Notes: generated by a model from the sequence alone, not told the origin. A DNA stretch of 64,000 nt from Kluyvera intermedia (GCF_034424175.1 NZ_CP139986.1:682001-746000), one strand, 5' to 3'. Shown: positions 17,489-27,934, counted from the stretch's first letter. A program made the numbers and translations.

Positions 17489-19507
17489 TTAAATAGTCAG
17501 CGCAAGCGTTGTCCCCTGCGCAATCGCCCTACGCGCATCCAGCTCACCCGCCACATCACTGCCACCAATCAGATGCACCGTTTTCCCTGCCGCCTGTAAT
17601 GGCTCGGCCAGTACGCGGTTAGGCTCCTGACCGGCGCAGATAATCACGTTATCCACCGCCAGCAGTTGCGGCTCGCCGCCAATCTCCACGTGCAACCCAG
17701 CCTCGTCGATTTTCTGATAGCTGACTCCCGCGATCATCTTCACGCCGCGTGATAGCAAAGTAGTGCGGTGGATCCAGCCGGTGGTCTTACCCAGCCCTTC
17801 ACCCGGTTTGCTGTTTTTACGTTGCAGCATCACAATTTGCCGTGGGCTACGCGCCAGATGCGGCCCCTCAGGTCTTAGGCCGCCTGCCAGTTGCAGACTG
17901 GTGTCGATACCCCATTCAACGCAGAACTCAGCAATATTCTGGCTGGTCGGGTTGCCGGGCTGGCTGAGATACATCGCCGTATCAAAGCCGATGCCGCCGC
18001 AACCGATAATCGCCACACGCTCACCGACCGGCGCTTTATCGCGCAACACGTCCAGGTAGGTCAGTACTTTCGGATGATCAATGCCGTCGATCGGCGGTGT
18101 GCGGGGAGTGATCCCGGTGGCGAGGATCGTCTCATCAAAGCTCAGAAGATCGTCGGCAGTGACGCGATGATTTAGCTTCAACGCCACGCCAGTCACCTCG
18201 ATCATCCGGCGGTAGTAGCGCAGCGTTTCATAAAACTCTTCTTTACCGGGGATCTGTTTGGCGATATTGAACTGCCCGCCGATCTCGGCGCTTGCGTCGA
18301 ATAGCGTAACGTGATGCCCGCGTGAAGCGGCATTGACGGCAAAGGCGAGCCCCGCAGGGCCTGCACCAACGACCGCCAGATTTTTGCTCTGAGGGGTTGG
18401 TCGGACAGGCATTTTAGTTTCGTGGCAGGCACGTGGATTCACCAGACAAGAGGTGACTTTGCCGACGAAGATCTGATCCAGACAGGCCTGGTTGCAGCCG
18501 ATGCAGGTGTTGATCTCATCAGCCCGGCCGGACTGTGCTTTCGATAGCAGTTCAGCATCAGCAAGGAATGGACGCGCCATCGACACCATATCGGCATCGC
18601 CGCGCGCCAGAATATCATCGGCGACCTGTGGATCGTTAATCCGGTTGGTGGTCACCAGTGGGATCGTCACGTGGCCTTTGAGTTTACGGGTCACCCAGCT
18701 AAACGCCCCGCGCGGTACCGGCGTGGCGATGGTGGGGATCCGCGCTTCGTGCCAGCCGATCCCGGTGTTGATGATCGTCGCCCCTGCCGCTTCGATGGCT
18801 TTTGCCAGCAGGACGGTCTCGTCAAAAGTACCGCCGTTATCCACCAGATCGAGCATCGACAATCGGTAGACGATAATAAAATCTTTCCCCACCCGCTGAC
18901 GCACCGTGCGCACCACTTCAACGGCAAAGCGCATCCGGTTTGCGTAGTCGCCACCCCACTGGTCATCGCGCTGGTTGGTACGCGCTGCGAGAAATTCGTT
19001 AATCAGATACCCTTCTGAGCCCATGATTTCTACGCCATCGTAGCCAGCTTCACGTGCCAGCTGGGCGCAGCGAGCGAAATCATCGATGAGTGTCAGGATT
19101 TCTTCGTGCGTCAACGCATGCGGTATAAAGCGGTTGATGGGGGCCTGAAGCGCAGAAGGGGCAACCAGATTTGGCTGGTAGCTGTAGCGACCGGTATGCA
19201 GGATTTGCAGGGCGATTTTGCCGCCTTCCTGATGCACCGCATCGGTAATGGTGCGGTGATGCGGCAGCTGGCTGGCATCGTTAAGCATCGCACCACCCGC
19301 CATACCAACGCCGGTGGCATCAGGCGCAATCCCTCCGCTGACAATCAGCGCCACGCCATGACGTGCGCGCTCGGCGTAGAACGCCGCCAGACGCTCCGCG
19401 CCGTCGGGATACTCCTCCAGACCCGTATGCATGGACCCCATCAGCACACGGTTTTTCAGCTGGGTAAAACCCAGATCCAGCGGGGCGAACAGCGACGGAT
19501 AGCTCAT
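17489..19507 (-). CDS. fadH: 2,4-dienoyl-CoA reductase FadH
   Basis: NADPH-dependent enzyme of 672 residues for beta-oxidation of unsaturated fatty acids. The N-terminal old-yellow-enzyme barrel (1 to about 330) binds FMN and has the active-site Y167 and H253. The 4Fe-4S ligands are C335, C338, C342 and C354. The C-terminal half has an FAD Rossmann motif (VVGAGPAGLAFA, about 379-390) and an NADPH motif (VAIIGCGGIGFDTA). Length equals the E. coli enzyme. It stands alone between two REP elements. Confidence 0.97.
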   Translation of the reverse strand: MSYPSLFAPLDLGFTQLKNRVLMGSMHTGLEEYPDGAERLAAFYAERARHGVALIVSGGIAPDATGVGMAGGAMLNDASQLPHHRTITDAVHQEGGKIALQILHTGRYSYQPNLVAPSALQAPINRFIPHALTHEEILTLIDDFARCAQLAREAGYDGVEIMGSEGYLINEFLAARTNQRDDQWGGDYANRMRFAVEVVRTVRQRVGKDFIIVYRLSMLDLVDNGGTFDETVLLAKAIEAAGATIINTGIGWHEARIPTIATPVPRGAFSWVTRKLKGHVTIPLVTTNRINDPQVADDILARGDADMVSMARPFLADAELLSKAQSGRADEINTCIGCNQACLDQIFVGKVTSCLVNPRACHETKMPVRPTPQSKNLAVVGAGPAGLAFAVNAASRGHHVTLFDASAEIGGQFNIAKQIPGKEEFYETLRYYRRMIEVTGVALKLNHRVTADDLLSFDETILATGITPRTPPIDGIDHPKVLTYLDVLRDKAPVGERVAIIGCGGIGFDTAMYLSQPGNPTSQNIAEFCVEWGIDTSLQLAGGLRPEGPHLARSPRQIVMLQRKNSKPGEGLGKTTGWIHRTTLLSRGVKMIAGVSYQKIDEAGLHVEIGGEPQLLAVDNVIICAGQEPNRVLAEPLQAAGKTVHLIGGSDVAGELDARRAIAQGTTLALTI

Positions 19508-19631
19508 AAGAATGTCCAGTATGTGAAATTATTGTTATGTGGTCGGATGAGTTACTAATTTAGCCGTCGGCGAAGAAAAGGGAAAAGGCGAATGTGATGA
19601 TTGTGATGGGATTCAAAAAACGCTCATTTAC

Positions 19632-19708
19632 TTGTGTAGCCCGGCTAAGCGCAGCGCCGCCGGGAACGCCCGGAGTCGGCGCTATCGCACCTCGTCCGGG
19701 CTGAGCCA
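19632..19708. repeat. REP-type palindrome downstream of patA
   Basis: Two copies of tagcccgg/ccgggct flank gcgcagcgccgccgggaacg. It resembles the element near mug. Confidence 0.75.
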
Positions 19709-19710
19709 GT

Positions 19711-21102
<1,392 letters not shown>

Positions 21103-21148
21103 AATGAGCTCCTGGACGGGGCGTATCACATGATACTGATTTAAGTAT

Positions 21149-21164
21149 TGCAGGGATTACGCCA
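21149..21164 (-). promoter_or_regulatory. sigma-54 promoter of patA
   Basis: On the minus strand TGGCGTAATCCCTGCA has GG and GC exactly 12 bases apart (consensus TGGCACGNNNNTTGCW). The predicted start would lie near 21137, about 35 bases before the TTG codon. The E. coli patA gene is known to be RpoN-dependent. Confidence 0.75.
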
Positions 21165-21384
21165 CTTCAGCGGTTGCGGCGAAAATCGGGATAAATGCCA
21201 GGGAAAACCGCATCTGTACAATATTTAATCGTCCAGCGTAGCGGGGGAGTCTGAAAAGGCGTGCAGGGTGATGCCGCCTTTTTGGGCGGTTGCTCCAGGG
21301 CGGTGCGCGTTATGTACCAGAGTGGCGCGCCGTGCAAAAAGTAGGGTTTTTGTCGATTTTGCGATCTAACGCAAAATTAACAAT

Positions 21385-21411
21385 TAAGGTTAATTAGATA
21401 ACCTCCGATAT
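21385..21411 (+). promoter_or_regulatory. sigma-28 (FliA) promoter of aer
   Basis: TAAGGTTA, an 11-base spacer and TCCGATAT match the flagellar consensus TAAAGTTT-N11-GCCGATAA. The -10 end lies 46 bases before the aer ATG. E. coli aer is a class-3 flagellar gene. Confidence 0.78.
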
Positions 21412-21457
21412 AACAATTGTAATACATTTTCTCTCCGCACCTGAAAAGGATGTCTGT

Positions 21458-22978
21458 ATGTCTACCCTGTCCGACCTAAACCAGCATGAGACTGTGCTGG
21501 ATGATCACATCACCCTCATGTCGACCACCGACCTCAATAGCTATATCACCCACGTTAATGATGCTTTTGTGCAGGTAAGCGGCTACAGCCGTAAGGAGAT
21601 GCTGGGCCAGCCGCATAACCTGGTACGTCATCCTGATATGCCTAAAGCTGCTTTTGCCGATATGTGGCGCACGTTAAAGCAAGGCGAGCCCTGGACGGGC
21701 ATTGTGAAAAATTGCCCGAAAAATGGCGGCCATTATTGGGTGCGTGCTAACGCTATCCCTCAGGTGCGCAAGGGTAAAACAATTGGCTATATGTCTATCC
21801 GTACCAAGGCCAGCCCGCAGGAAATAGCGGCTGTAGAGCCGCTGTATCAGGCCTTGCGGGAAGAGCGTAGCAACAAACGGTTGTATAAAGGCCGGGTTAT
21901 CAGCACGCGCTGGTGGGGCAAACTCTCGGTGATGCCGCTACGCTGGCGAGTCAGAAGTGTGATGCTGGGGTTGTATCTCCTGCTGGCGGGATCGTTACTC
22001 GCGCTGAATGCGCCAATAGCCTCGATACTGGCATCGGCGATTTTGCTATTGCTGACAACGTGGGTATTTGAAAGGCAGATTGTTCGGCCAATCGAAAACT
22101 TGGCGAAACAGGCACTGAGCGTGGCAACCGGCGAGCGTAACAGTGTCGAGCATCTGAATCGCAGTGATGAGGTGGGGCTGATATTACGTTCGGTGGGTCA
22201 GCTTGGGCTGATGTGTCGCTGGTTGATTAACGATGTCTCCAGTCAGGTCAACAGTGTGAGCGATGGTAGCGATGTGTTGGCGCGTGGCAATAATGACCTC
22301 AACCAGCGTACGCAGGAAACGGTCGAAAATGTGCAGCAAACGGTCACCACCATGAACCAGATGGCGGCATCAGTGCAGAACAATTCGCACACGGCGGCGC
22401 AGGCCGATAAGCTTTCGCTTGCCGCCAGCGGTGCGGCGACGCAGGGCGGGCAGGCGATGCATCGGGTGGTCAAAACCATGGAAGATATTGCCGACAGCAC
22501 CCAGCGTATCGGATCGATTACCACGCTAATCAACGATATCGCGTTCCAGACCAATATTCTGGCGCTGAACGCCGCGGTTGAGGCTGCGCGAGCGGGTGAG
22601 CAGGGGAGAGGATTCGCGGTGGTGGCAGGCGAGGTGCGTCATCTGGCAAGTCGAAGCGCAACGGCGGCTAACGAGATTCGTCAGTTGATTGAAGCCAGCG
22701 CCAGCAAAGTGGAGTCAGGCTCTGAGCAGGTTCACGCCGCAGGACGCACGATGGATGACATTGTCTCGCAGGTGCAAAACGTCACCAAATTGATCGCGCA
22801 GATAAGCCAGTCGACGTCGGAACAGGCGACGGGCTTATCTGATTTGACGCGAGCGGTGGCAAAACTCAACGAAATCACGCAGCAAAATGCCGGGCTGGTG
22901 GCGGAGAGCGCCGATGTATCGGCGATGGTAAAACGCCGCGCCAGCCTGCTTCAGGATGCGGTTACCGTACTGCATTAA
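21458..22978 (+). CDS. aer: aerotaxis receptor Aer
   Basis: A redox-sensing chemoreceptor of 506 residues. The N-terminal PAS domain (about 10-120) binds FAD and contains FVQVSGYSRKEMLGQPHNLVR. Hydrophobic anchor segments lie at about 165-205, a HAMP region follows, and the highly conserved methyl-accepting signalling tip includes FQTNILALNAAVEAARAGEQ. No C-terminal NWETF-type pentapeptide is seen, as expected for Aer. Its stop overlaps the yqjI stop by three bases in a convergent arrangement. Confidence 0.95.
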   Translation: MSTLSDLNQHETVLDDHITLMSTTDLNSYITHVNDAFVQVSGYSRKEMLGQPHNLVRHPDMPKAAFADMWRTLKQGEPWTGIVKNCPKNGGHYWVRANAIPQVRKGKTIGYMSIRTKASPQEIAAVEPLYQALREERSNKRLYKGRVISTRWWGKLSVMPLRWRVRSVMLGLYLLLAGSLLALNAPIASILASAILLLLTTWVFERQIVRPIENLAKQALSVATGERNSVEHLNRSDEVGLILRSVGQLGLMCRWLINDVSSQVNSVSDGSDVLARGNNDLNQRTQETVENVQQTVTTMNQMAASVQNNSHTAAQADKLSLAASGAATQGGQAMHRVVKTMEDIADSTQRIGSITTLINDIAFQTNILALNAAVEAARAGEQGRGFAVVAGEVRHLASRSATAANEIRQLIEASASKVESGSEQVHAAGRTMDDIVSQVQNVTKLIAQISQSTSEQATGLSDLTRAVAKLNEITQQNAGLVAESADVSAMVKRRASLLQDAVTVLH

Positions 22979-23544
22979 TCCAGTTGTGAGATATCCAGCG
23001 CCGCGCGGTCGATAACGCCGATAATCTGTTTGAGCTGCGCGTCGCTGATATCACCCTGATTCACTTTGAGGTCCAGTACGGCCTTGAAGTTATCTAGCGC
23101 TCGCTTCATCTGCGGATTTCTGCGCAGCTCATGCCCAACCATTTTGGCTTTCAGCCGAGCATGGATATGATCCAGCGGCTCCTGATTCTCGTCCAGCAAC
23201 TGCCGACCGTCAGCGGTAATTTCGATTTTCTTGCGCCCGCCATCTTCTTCCTGAACGGTAATCAGCCCCTGATCCTGTAGTAAATCCAGCGTTGGGTAGA
23301 TAACGCCCGGGCTCGGGCTGTAGTGGCCTTGAGTGAGGGATTCAATCGCTTTAATCAGCTCGTAACCGTGGCTGGCGCTCTCTTTCAGAATGCTGAGGAT
23401 CACCAGGCGTAGTTCACCGTGGCCGAAGAAGCGCTGCCGACGTCCGCTGCCGTGGCCTTCGCCGCGCCCGCCGCGATGTTCGCACTCGCCGTGTTCGCTA
23501 CGATGACCGTGGCCGCGATGTTCACTACCAGAGAAAGGTCTCAT
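22975..23544 (-). CDS. yqjI: nickel-responsive PadR-type repressor YqjI
   Basis: A PadR-family winged-helix repressor of 189 residues. The first ~40 residues are rich in His, Glu and Cys (HRGHGHRSEHGECEHRG), the metal-sensing extension of YqjI. The HTH follows (LRLVILSILKESASHGYELI), with the PadR SPGVIYPTLDLLQDQGLI segment. In E. coli YqjI represses itself and yqjH and is relieved by nickel. Two copies of a TTAGATATATCTAA palindrome flank the intergenic region. Confidence 0.95.
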   Translation of the reverse strand: MRPFSGSEHRGHGHRSEHGECEHRGGRGEGHGSGRRQRFFGHGELRLVILSILKESASHGYELIKAIESLTQGHYSPSPGVIYPTLDLLQDQGLITVQEEDGGRKKIEITADGRQLLDENQEPLDHIHARLKAKMVGHELRRNPQMKRALDNFKAVLDLKVNQGDISDAQLKQIIGVIDRAALDISQLD

Positions 23545-23564
23545 TGTTTTATCCTGACTGTAAT

Positions 23565-23578
23565 TTAGATATATCTAA
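23565..23578. promoter_or_regulatory. YqjI operator, yqjI side
   Basis: TTAGATATATCTAA is a perfect 14-bp palindrome 21 bases upstream of yqjI; a partial second copy tatatctaat follows at 23581-23590. Confidence 0.75.
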
Positions 23579-23725
23579 TTTATATCTAATTTTATCGAAT
23601 TAGCAATACCAAAAAAGATTATTTAATTAACTAATTGATATATTTGTATATATTTGTTGTCTTCAAAAATAATCAAGCTAATGGCACTTATATCATAAAA
23701 AATTCTTGCTTTCTTACTTGTTGGC

Positions 23726-23738
23726 AATCATTATCATT
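23726..23738. promoter_or_regulatory. candidate Fur site upstream of yqjH
   Basis: AATCATTATCATT in the context gcaatcattatcatttgca resembles the Fur box GATAATGATAATCATTATC. Iron control of yqjH by Fur is known in E. coli. Confidence 0.65.
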
Positions 23739-23749
23739 TGCAAATTAGT

Positions 23750-23763
23750 TTAGATATATCTAT
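23750..23763. promoter_or_regulatory. YqjI operator, yqjH side
   Basis: TTAGATATATCTAT repeats the yqjI-side palindrome with one change, 18 bases before the yqjH ATG. Confidence 0.75.
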
Positions 23764-23781
23764 TTTTGAGAGAGACGCCAG

Positions 23782-24546
23782 ATGAAAGAGACAAAGTACC
23801 CACAGCGTGTGCGCAATGAACTCCGTTTTCGTGAACTGACCGTCACGCGCGTTGAGCGCATCGGCGAGGCTTTCCAGCGTATTGTGCTGGGTGGTGAGAC
23901 GCTGGAGGGCTTTAGCTCTCGCGGCTTTGACGACCATACCAAACTGTTTTTCCCACAGGCCGGGACGACGCTCACGCCACCCACTGTGAGTGACGACGGT
24001 ATCGTTTGGGCTGAGGGTATTCGCCCACAAGCGCGTGATTATACCCCGCTGTATAACGCAGAGCGCCACGAGCTGACCTACGATTTCTTTATCCATGATG
24101 GTGGTGTCGCAAGCCTTTGGGCGATGGAGGCCAAAGTTGGTGATACTCTGCTTATCGGTGGCCCTCGCGGTTCGCTGGTGGTGCCGGAAGATTACGCCTG
24201 GCAGCTTTATGTCTGTGATGAAACCGGTATGCCCGCACTACGTCGCCGCTTGGAAGCGCTGAGTCTGCTGCCACAATTCCCGCAGGTAACTGCGCTGGTG
24301 ATGGTGCGTGACGTAGCGGATAAAGCCTATCTGGCCGGTTTTGAGGGCTGCAACATTGAGTGGTTTAGCCATGACGGACATGACGCCGTTGCCGCGCGTC
24401 TGGCGCAGTTTACGGTGCCAGAGTCCGATTACTTTATCTGGCTAACCGGTGAGGGGAAGGTGGTAAAAAATCTGACCGATGGTTTTGTGACCGACGCTAT
24501 CGATCCGCAATTAGTCCGCTCTAGCGCATACTGGCACGCCAAGTAA
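23782..24546 (+). CDS. yqjH: NADPH-dependent ferric-chelate reductase YqjH
   Basis: A siderophore-interacting protein (SIP/ViuB family) of 254 residues that reduces ferric chelates in the cytoplasm. The N-terminal FAD-binding barrel (about 12-125) includes RDYTPLYNAERHELTYDF, and the C-terminal NADPH domain follows, ending with VRSSAYWHAK. It is divergent from yqjI across a 237-bp gap carrying the YqjI palindromes and a Fur-like site. GAGAGAG lies before the ATG. Confidence 0.95.
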   Translation: MKETKYPQRVRNELRFRELTVTRVERIGEAFQRIVLGGETLEGFSSRGFDDHTKLFFPQAGTTLTPPTVSDDGIVWAEGIRPQARDYTPLYNAERHELTYDFFIHDGGVASLWAMEAKVGDTLLIGGPRGSLVVPEDYAWQLYVCDETGMPALRRRLEALSLLPQFPQVTALVMVRDVADKAYLAGFEGCNIEWFSHDGHDAVAARLAQFTVPESDYFIWLTGEGKVVKNLTDGFVTDAIDPQLVRSSAYWHAK

Positions 24547-24975
24547 ACGGATGGCAGGTATCCACCAGGATATCTGCCATCACCTTTGGGTGTCGTTTAT
24601 CGTGATTTGCCCCTTTTCATCATGCGAGAGCCACATTTCCACACTTTTTATATCCCTATCTTACCGCCGATTTTTGCCCGTTTTTTTCGATAATTTATTT
24701 ATTAATATGTTGTTTTAAATGAATAATTATCCACTTCTGCTGCTGTGATGCGATGTCAATCATATTTCCCTCCTCACCAATACAAAATCTGTAAAACTAG
24801 ATGTTTATCGAATTTTCGTCTAAAAAGGTGGGGGCAAGGACTAGACACGACCATAAGATGGTTATCAAATGGTTAAAAAATACCGTGTCAGATGTGAATC
24901 ATCGACAAAATTAAAAAATGGTTAGTCCGCTTACACAACTTACACGCGTTGCGGCGCACCTCTTCGGGAGAAACT
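24547..24975. other. intergenic region upstream of the POT transporter
   Basis: A 429-base AT-rich gap. It presumably holds the transporter promoter and the yqjH 3' end. Two short similar blocks, atggttatcaaatggttaaa and aaaatggttagtcc, occur at about 24857-24927. I see no gene in it. Confidence 0.45.
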
Positions 24976-26529
24976 ATGCATTCCTCTGTTAATAAAAACG
25001 AAAGCCGAACCTTTTTCGGTCACCCTTATCCGCTGGGGTCACTGTTCTTTACCGAAATGTGGGAGCGATTCTCGTTTTACGGTATTCGCCCGTTACTGAT
25101 CCTGTTTATGGCGGCGACCGTTTATGATGGCGGTATGGGACTGGCGCGTGAAAATGCCTCGGCGATTGTCGGTATCTTCGCCGGGACGATGTACCTGGCG
25201 GCGTTGCCAGGCGGCTGGCTGGCAGATAACTGGTTGGGTCAACAAAAGGCTGTGTGGTACGGCTCTATCCTGATTGCACTGGGCCACCTGGCCATCGCGC
25301 TGTCTGCCTTTATGGGCAACAATCTGTTCTTTATCGGCCTGATGTTTATCGTCCTGGGTTCTGGTTTGTTCAAAACCTGTATCTCGGTAATGGTCGGTAC
25401 GCTGTATAAAAAAGGGGATGCTCGTCGTGACGGTGGCTTCTCCCTGTTTTATATGGGCATCAATATGGGGTCGTTTATCGCGCCGCTGATTTCCGGTTGG
25501 CTGATTAAATCTCATGGCTGGCACTGGGGTTTTGGTATTGGTGGTATCGGGATGCTGGTGGCGCTGGTCATCTTCCGCATCTTTGCCGTACCGGCGATGA
25601 AACGCTATGACAGCGAAGTTGGGCTGGATTCTACCTGGAACAACCCGGTAGCGAAGAAGAACGGTGTTGGCGCGTGGTTGGTCGCACTGGCGGTCGGTGC
25701 GGCAGTGGTTATTACCCTGATTGCACAGGGCATCATCGTGATTAATCCGGTGGCCGTGGCGAGCGTGCTGGTGTACGTCATCGCAGCCTCTGTTGCGCTG
25801 TACTTCATCTACTTGTTCGCTTTTGCCGGTATGAGCCGCAAAGAACGCGCGCGCCTGCTGGTGTGTTTCATCCTGCTGGTTTCCGCCGCATTCTTCTGGT
25901 CGGCCTTTGAACAGAAACCGACCTCCTTCAACCTGTTTGCTAACGACTATACCAACCGTATGATCGGTGATTTTGAGATCCCTGCGGTTTGGTTCCAGTC
26001 GATTAACGCCCTGTTTATCATCCTGTTGGCTCCGGTGTTCAGCTGGGCATGGCCAGCGCTTGCGCGTAAAAACTTCCGCCCGGGCAGCATCACCAAGTTT
26101 GTTATCGGTATTCTGTGTGCCGCAGCAGGCTTTGGTCTGATGATGCTGGCCGCGCAGAACGTGCTGAGCAACGATGGGGCAGGTGTCTCTCCAATGTGGC
26201 TGGTGGGCAGTATTCTGATGCTGACGCTGGGTGAGCTGTGTCTGAGCCCGATTGGTCTGGCGACCATGACGCTGCTGGCACCAGAAAGAATGCGCGGTCA
26301 GATGATGGGTCTGTGGTTCTGCGCTAGCGCACTGGGTAACCTGGCGGCAGGCCTGATTGGTGGTCATGTGAAAGCCGATCAGCTCGACATGTTGCCTGAC
26401 TTGTTTGCGCGTTGCTCCGTGGCATTGCTCATTTGTGCCGCCGTACTGTGCGTATTAATTGTGCCGGTACGTCGTATGCTGGAGAACAGCAAGTCCAGCA
26501 CAGAACAAAAGTCAGTCACTAACGCCTGA
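24976..26529 (+). CDS. POT-family proton-dependent oligopeptide transporter
   Basis: A 14-helix-type peptide:H+ symporter of 517 residues. The family motif ExxER is E27, E30, R31 in TEMWERFSFYG, and the PTR2 signatures GGWLADNWLGQQK and FSLFYMGINMGSFIAP are present. From memory it is only distantly similar to E. coli DtpA-D. It has the FYGIRPLLILFM helix 1 typical of a separate POT branch, so no dtp symbol is given. The ATG at 24976 with GGGAGA upstream is preferred to an in-frame start at 24949. Peptide specificity is unknown. Confidence 0.85.
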   Translation: MHSSVNKNESRTFFGHPYPLGSLFFTEMWERFSFYGIRPLLILFMAATVYDGGMGLARENASAIVGIFAGTMYLAALPGGWLADNWLGQQKAVWYGSILIALGHLAIALSAFMGNNLFFIGLMFIVLGSGLFKTCISVMVGTLYKKGDARRDGGFSLFYMGINMGSFIAPLISGWLIKSHGWHWGFGIGGIGMLVALVIFRIFAVPAMKRYDSEVGLDSTWNNPVAKKNGVGAWLVALAVGAAVVITLIAQGIIVINPVAVASVLVYVIAASVALYFIYLFAFAGMSRKERARLLVCFILLVSAAFFWSAFEQKPTSFNLFANDYTNRMIGDFEIPAVWFQSINALFIILLAPVFSWAWPALARKNFRPGSITKFVIGILCAAAGFGLMMLAAQNVLSNDGAGVSPMWLVGSILMLTLGELCLSPIGLATMTLLAPERMRGQMMGLWFCASALGNLAAGLIGGHVKADQLDMLPDLFARCSVALLICAAVLCVLIVPVRRMLENSKSSTEQKSVTNA

Positions 26530-26546
26530 TGTAAAATGTTTTAACC

Positions 26547-26577
26547 AAGCCAGCGTCTGATGCGCTGGCTTTTTTTT
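26547..26577 (+). terminator. terminator of the POT transporter gene
   Basis: AAGCCAGCG-tctgatg-CGCTGGCTT followed by T7, 18 bases after the stop. Confidence 0.9.
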
Positions 26578-26732
26578 GTGCAATAAAGCGCAATCCCGAT
26601 GTAAAGGGGCGTAAAAAACACGTTTTTGCTCACGGAAAATTGCAATAACGTGAGCGGTTTCTTTGAAATCAGATCCAATTTCAGTCCATAGTATAAACTT
26701 GTTTACTACGTGGTTAATTTAAGGACAAGCAT

Positions 26733-27032
26733 ATGCCAGCAGTCATTGATAAAGCATTGGATTTCATTGGTGGTATGAACACGTCTGAGCCGGTACCACA
26801 GTCTATGGATGAAAGTACAGCGAAGGGAATTCTGAATTATTTACACGAATTGGGCATGCCGCTGAGTCCTTCCGATGTGACCGAACGCGGGCATCAGGAT
26901 GGCTGGAATGCTGGATTCACCGATAAAGTCGCCGGATGGGCCGATAGGATTGAGTCCGGGGAACGTATTGTGATTAAGAACCCTGAGTTCTTTTCTTCTT
27001 ACATGCGTGAGGAACTGAACGCGCTGGTGTGA
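26733..27032 (+). CDS. DUF1889 protein, YoaC-like
   Basis: A 99-residue cytoplasmic protein beginning MPAVIDKALDFIGGMNTSE, with a GWNAGFTDKVAGWADRI segment and an ending YMREELNALV. Residue pattern and length match E. coli YoaC (DUF1889), which is encoded elsewhere in E. coli, so no symbol is assigned. An AAGGACA site precedes the ATG. The family has no known function. It lies between the POT gene and ileX. Confidence 0.85.
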   Translation: MPAVIDKALDFIGGMNTSEPVPQSMDESTAKGILNYLHELGMPLSPSDVTERGHQDGWNAGFTDKVAGWADRIESGERIVIKNPEFFSSYMREELNALV

Positions 27033-27080
27033 TGCCTGTTCGCTCTCACCGTTGCGTGGGGGCGCTTATTCTCATCCTTT

Positions 27081-27118
27081 AAAGCAAAAGGGCTGACGAG
27101 AAATCGTCAGCCCTTGCT
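27081..27118 (-). terminator. terminator downstream of ileX
   Basis: On the minus strand AAGGGCTGACGA-tttc-TCGTCAGCCCTT is followed by TTGCTTT. It may also act on the convergent DUF1889 gene. Confidence 0.8.
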
Positions 27119-27123
27119 GTATC

Positions 27124-27199
27124 TGGTGGCCCCTGCTGGGTTTGAACCAGCGACCAAGCGATTATGAGTCGCCTGCTCTAACCACTGAGCTAAGGGGCC
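27124..27199 (-). tRNA. ileX: tRNA-Ile2 (CAU anticodon, lysidine-modified)
   Basis: A 76-nt tRNA with an encoded CCA. On the minus strand it starts GGCCCCTTAGCTCAGTGG, the anticodon loop is CTCATAA and the T arm has GGTTCAAACC. A CAU anticodon with this body is the minor isoleucine tRNA reading AUA after TilS modification. As in E. coli, it lies next to mug and rpoD. Confidence 0.95.
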
Positions 27200-27326
27200 G
27201 TGGTAGTCGAGGATTATAAAGTAACAGCGCACACCAATCCAGCACTAAGCGCGCGTCCGCTGTTTTTATAAACAATGCATTTTCAATTCGTTATACTCAA
27301 CTCACGATGTATCGGTTGAGGATATT

Positions 27327-27833
27327 ATGGTTAAGGACATTATTGGTTCAGAGCTTAGGGTGCTCTTTTGCGGCATTAACCCCGGGCTATCGTCTTCCTC
27401 TTTGGGCTATCCCTTCGCCCATCCCGCGAACCGTTTCTGGAAAGTGCTGCATCTGGCTGGGTTTACCGAACGTCAGCTGAAGCCGGAAGAGGCGGAACAG
27501 ATGCTCAATTTTCGCTGTGGTGTCACAAAGCTTGTCGAGCGGCCAACGGTACAGGCAAGTGAGGTGAGCGTGCAGGAGCTGCGTAGCGGCGGTCAGGAGC
27601 TCGTCGAGAAGGTTGAACGCTATAAACCTGCGGTACTGGCGGTATTAGGTAAGCAGGCCTATGAGCGCGGACTGGGGCAGCGTAAAGCGACCTGGGGTAG
27701 GCAGACGTTGATGATTGGCGATACCGAGGTGTGGGTTCTGCCAAACCCAAGTGGGTTGAGCCGGATTACGCTGGATAAGCTGGTTGAGGCGTATCAAGAA
27801 TTGGACGTGGCGTTAAAGGCGCGCGGTTTGTAG
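27327..27833 (+). CDS. mug: G:T/U mismatch-specific DNA glycosylase Mug
   Basis: A 168-residue glycosylase removing uracil and ethenocytosine from mismatches. The family catalytic motif GINPG carries N18, and NPSGLS is the C-terminal DNA-intercalation motif. Another conserved segment is GYPFAHPANRFWKVL. A GAGGAT site precedes the ATG. It reads towards rpoD, separated by a large palindrome and a terminator. Confidence 0.96.
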   Translation: MVKDIIGSELRVLFCGINPGLSSSSLGYPFAHPANRFWKVLHLAGFTERQLKPEEAEQMLNFRCGVTKLVERPTVQASEVSVQELRSGGQELVEKVERYKPAVLAVLGKQAYERGLGQRKATWGRQTLMIGDTEVWVLPNPSGLSRITLDKLVEAYQELDVALKARGL

Positions 27834-27846
27834 GTATCGGGATGTT

Positions 27847-27912
27847 CCCGGCGGCGCTGCGCTTGGCCGGGCTACAGGCTGGAGTAGCCCGGCCAAGCGC
27901 AGCGCCGCCGGG
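27847..27912. repeat. perfect 29-bp inverted repeat downstream of mug
   Basis: The arm at 27847-27875 (CCCGGCGGCGCTGCGCTTGG and on) is an exact reverse complement of 27884-27912, with an 8-nt spacer AGGCTGGA. It is built from a pair of the same REP-like unit seen at 19632-19708. Confidence 0.9.
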
Positions 27913-27934
27913 GAATGCTCCGTGATTTACAAGC

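Noticed and set aside
25093..26367. A 424-codon open minus-strand frame antisense to the POT transporter
   Set aside because: Its translation is a His/Gln-rich low-complexity sequence typical of the reverse of a hydrophobic coding region; the sense gene has clear PTR2 motifs.
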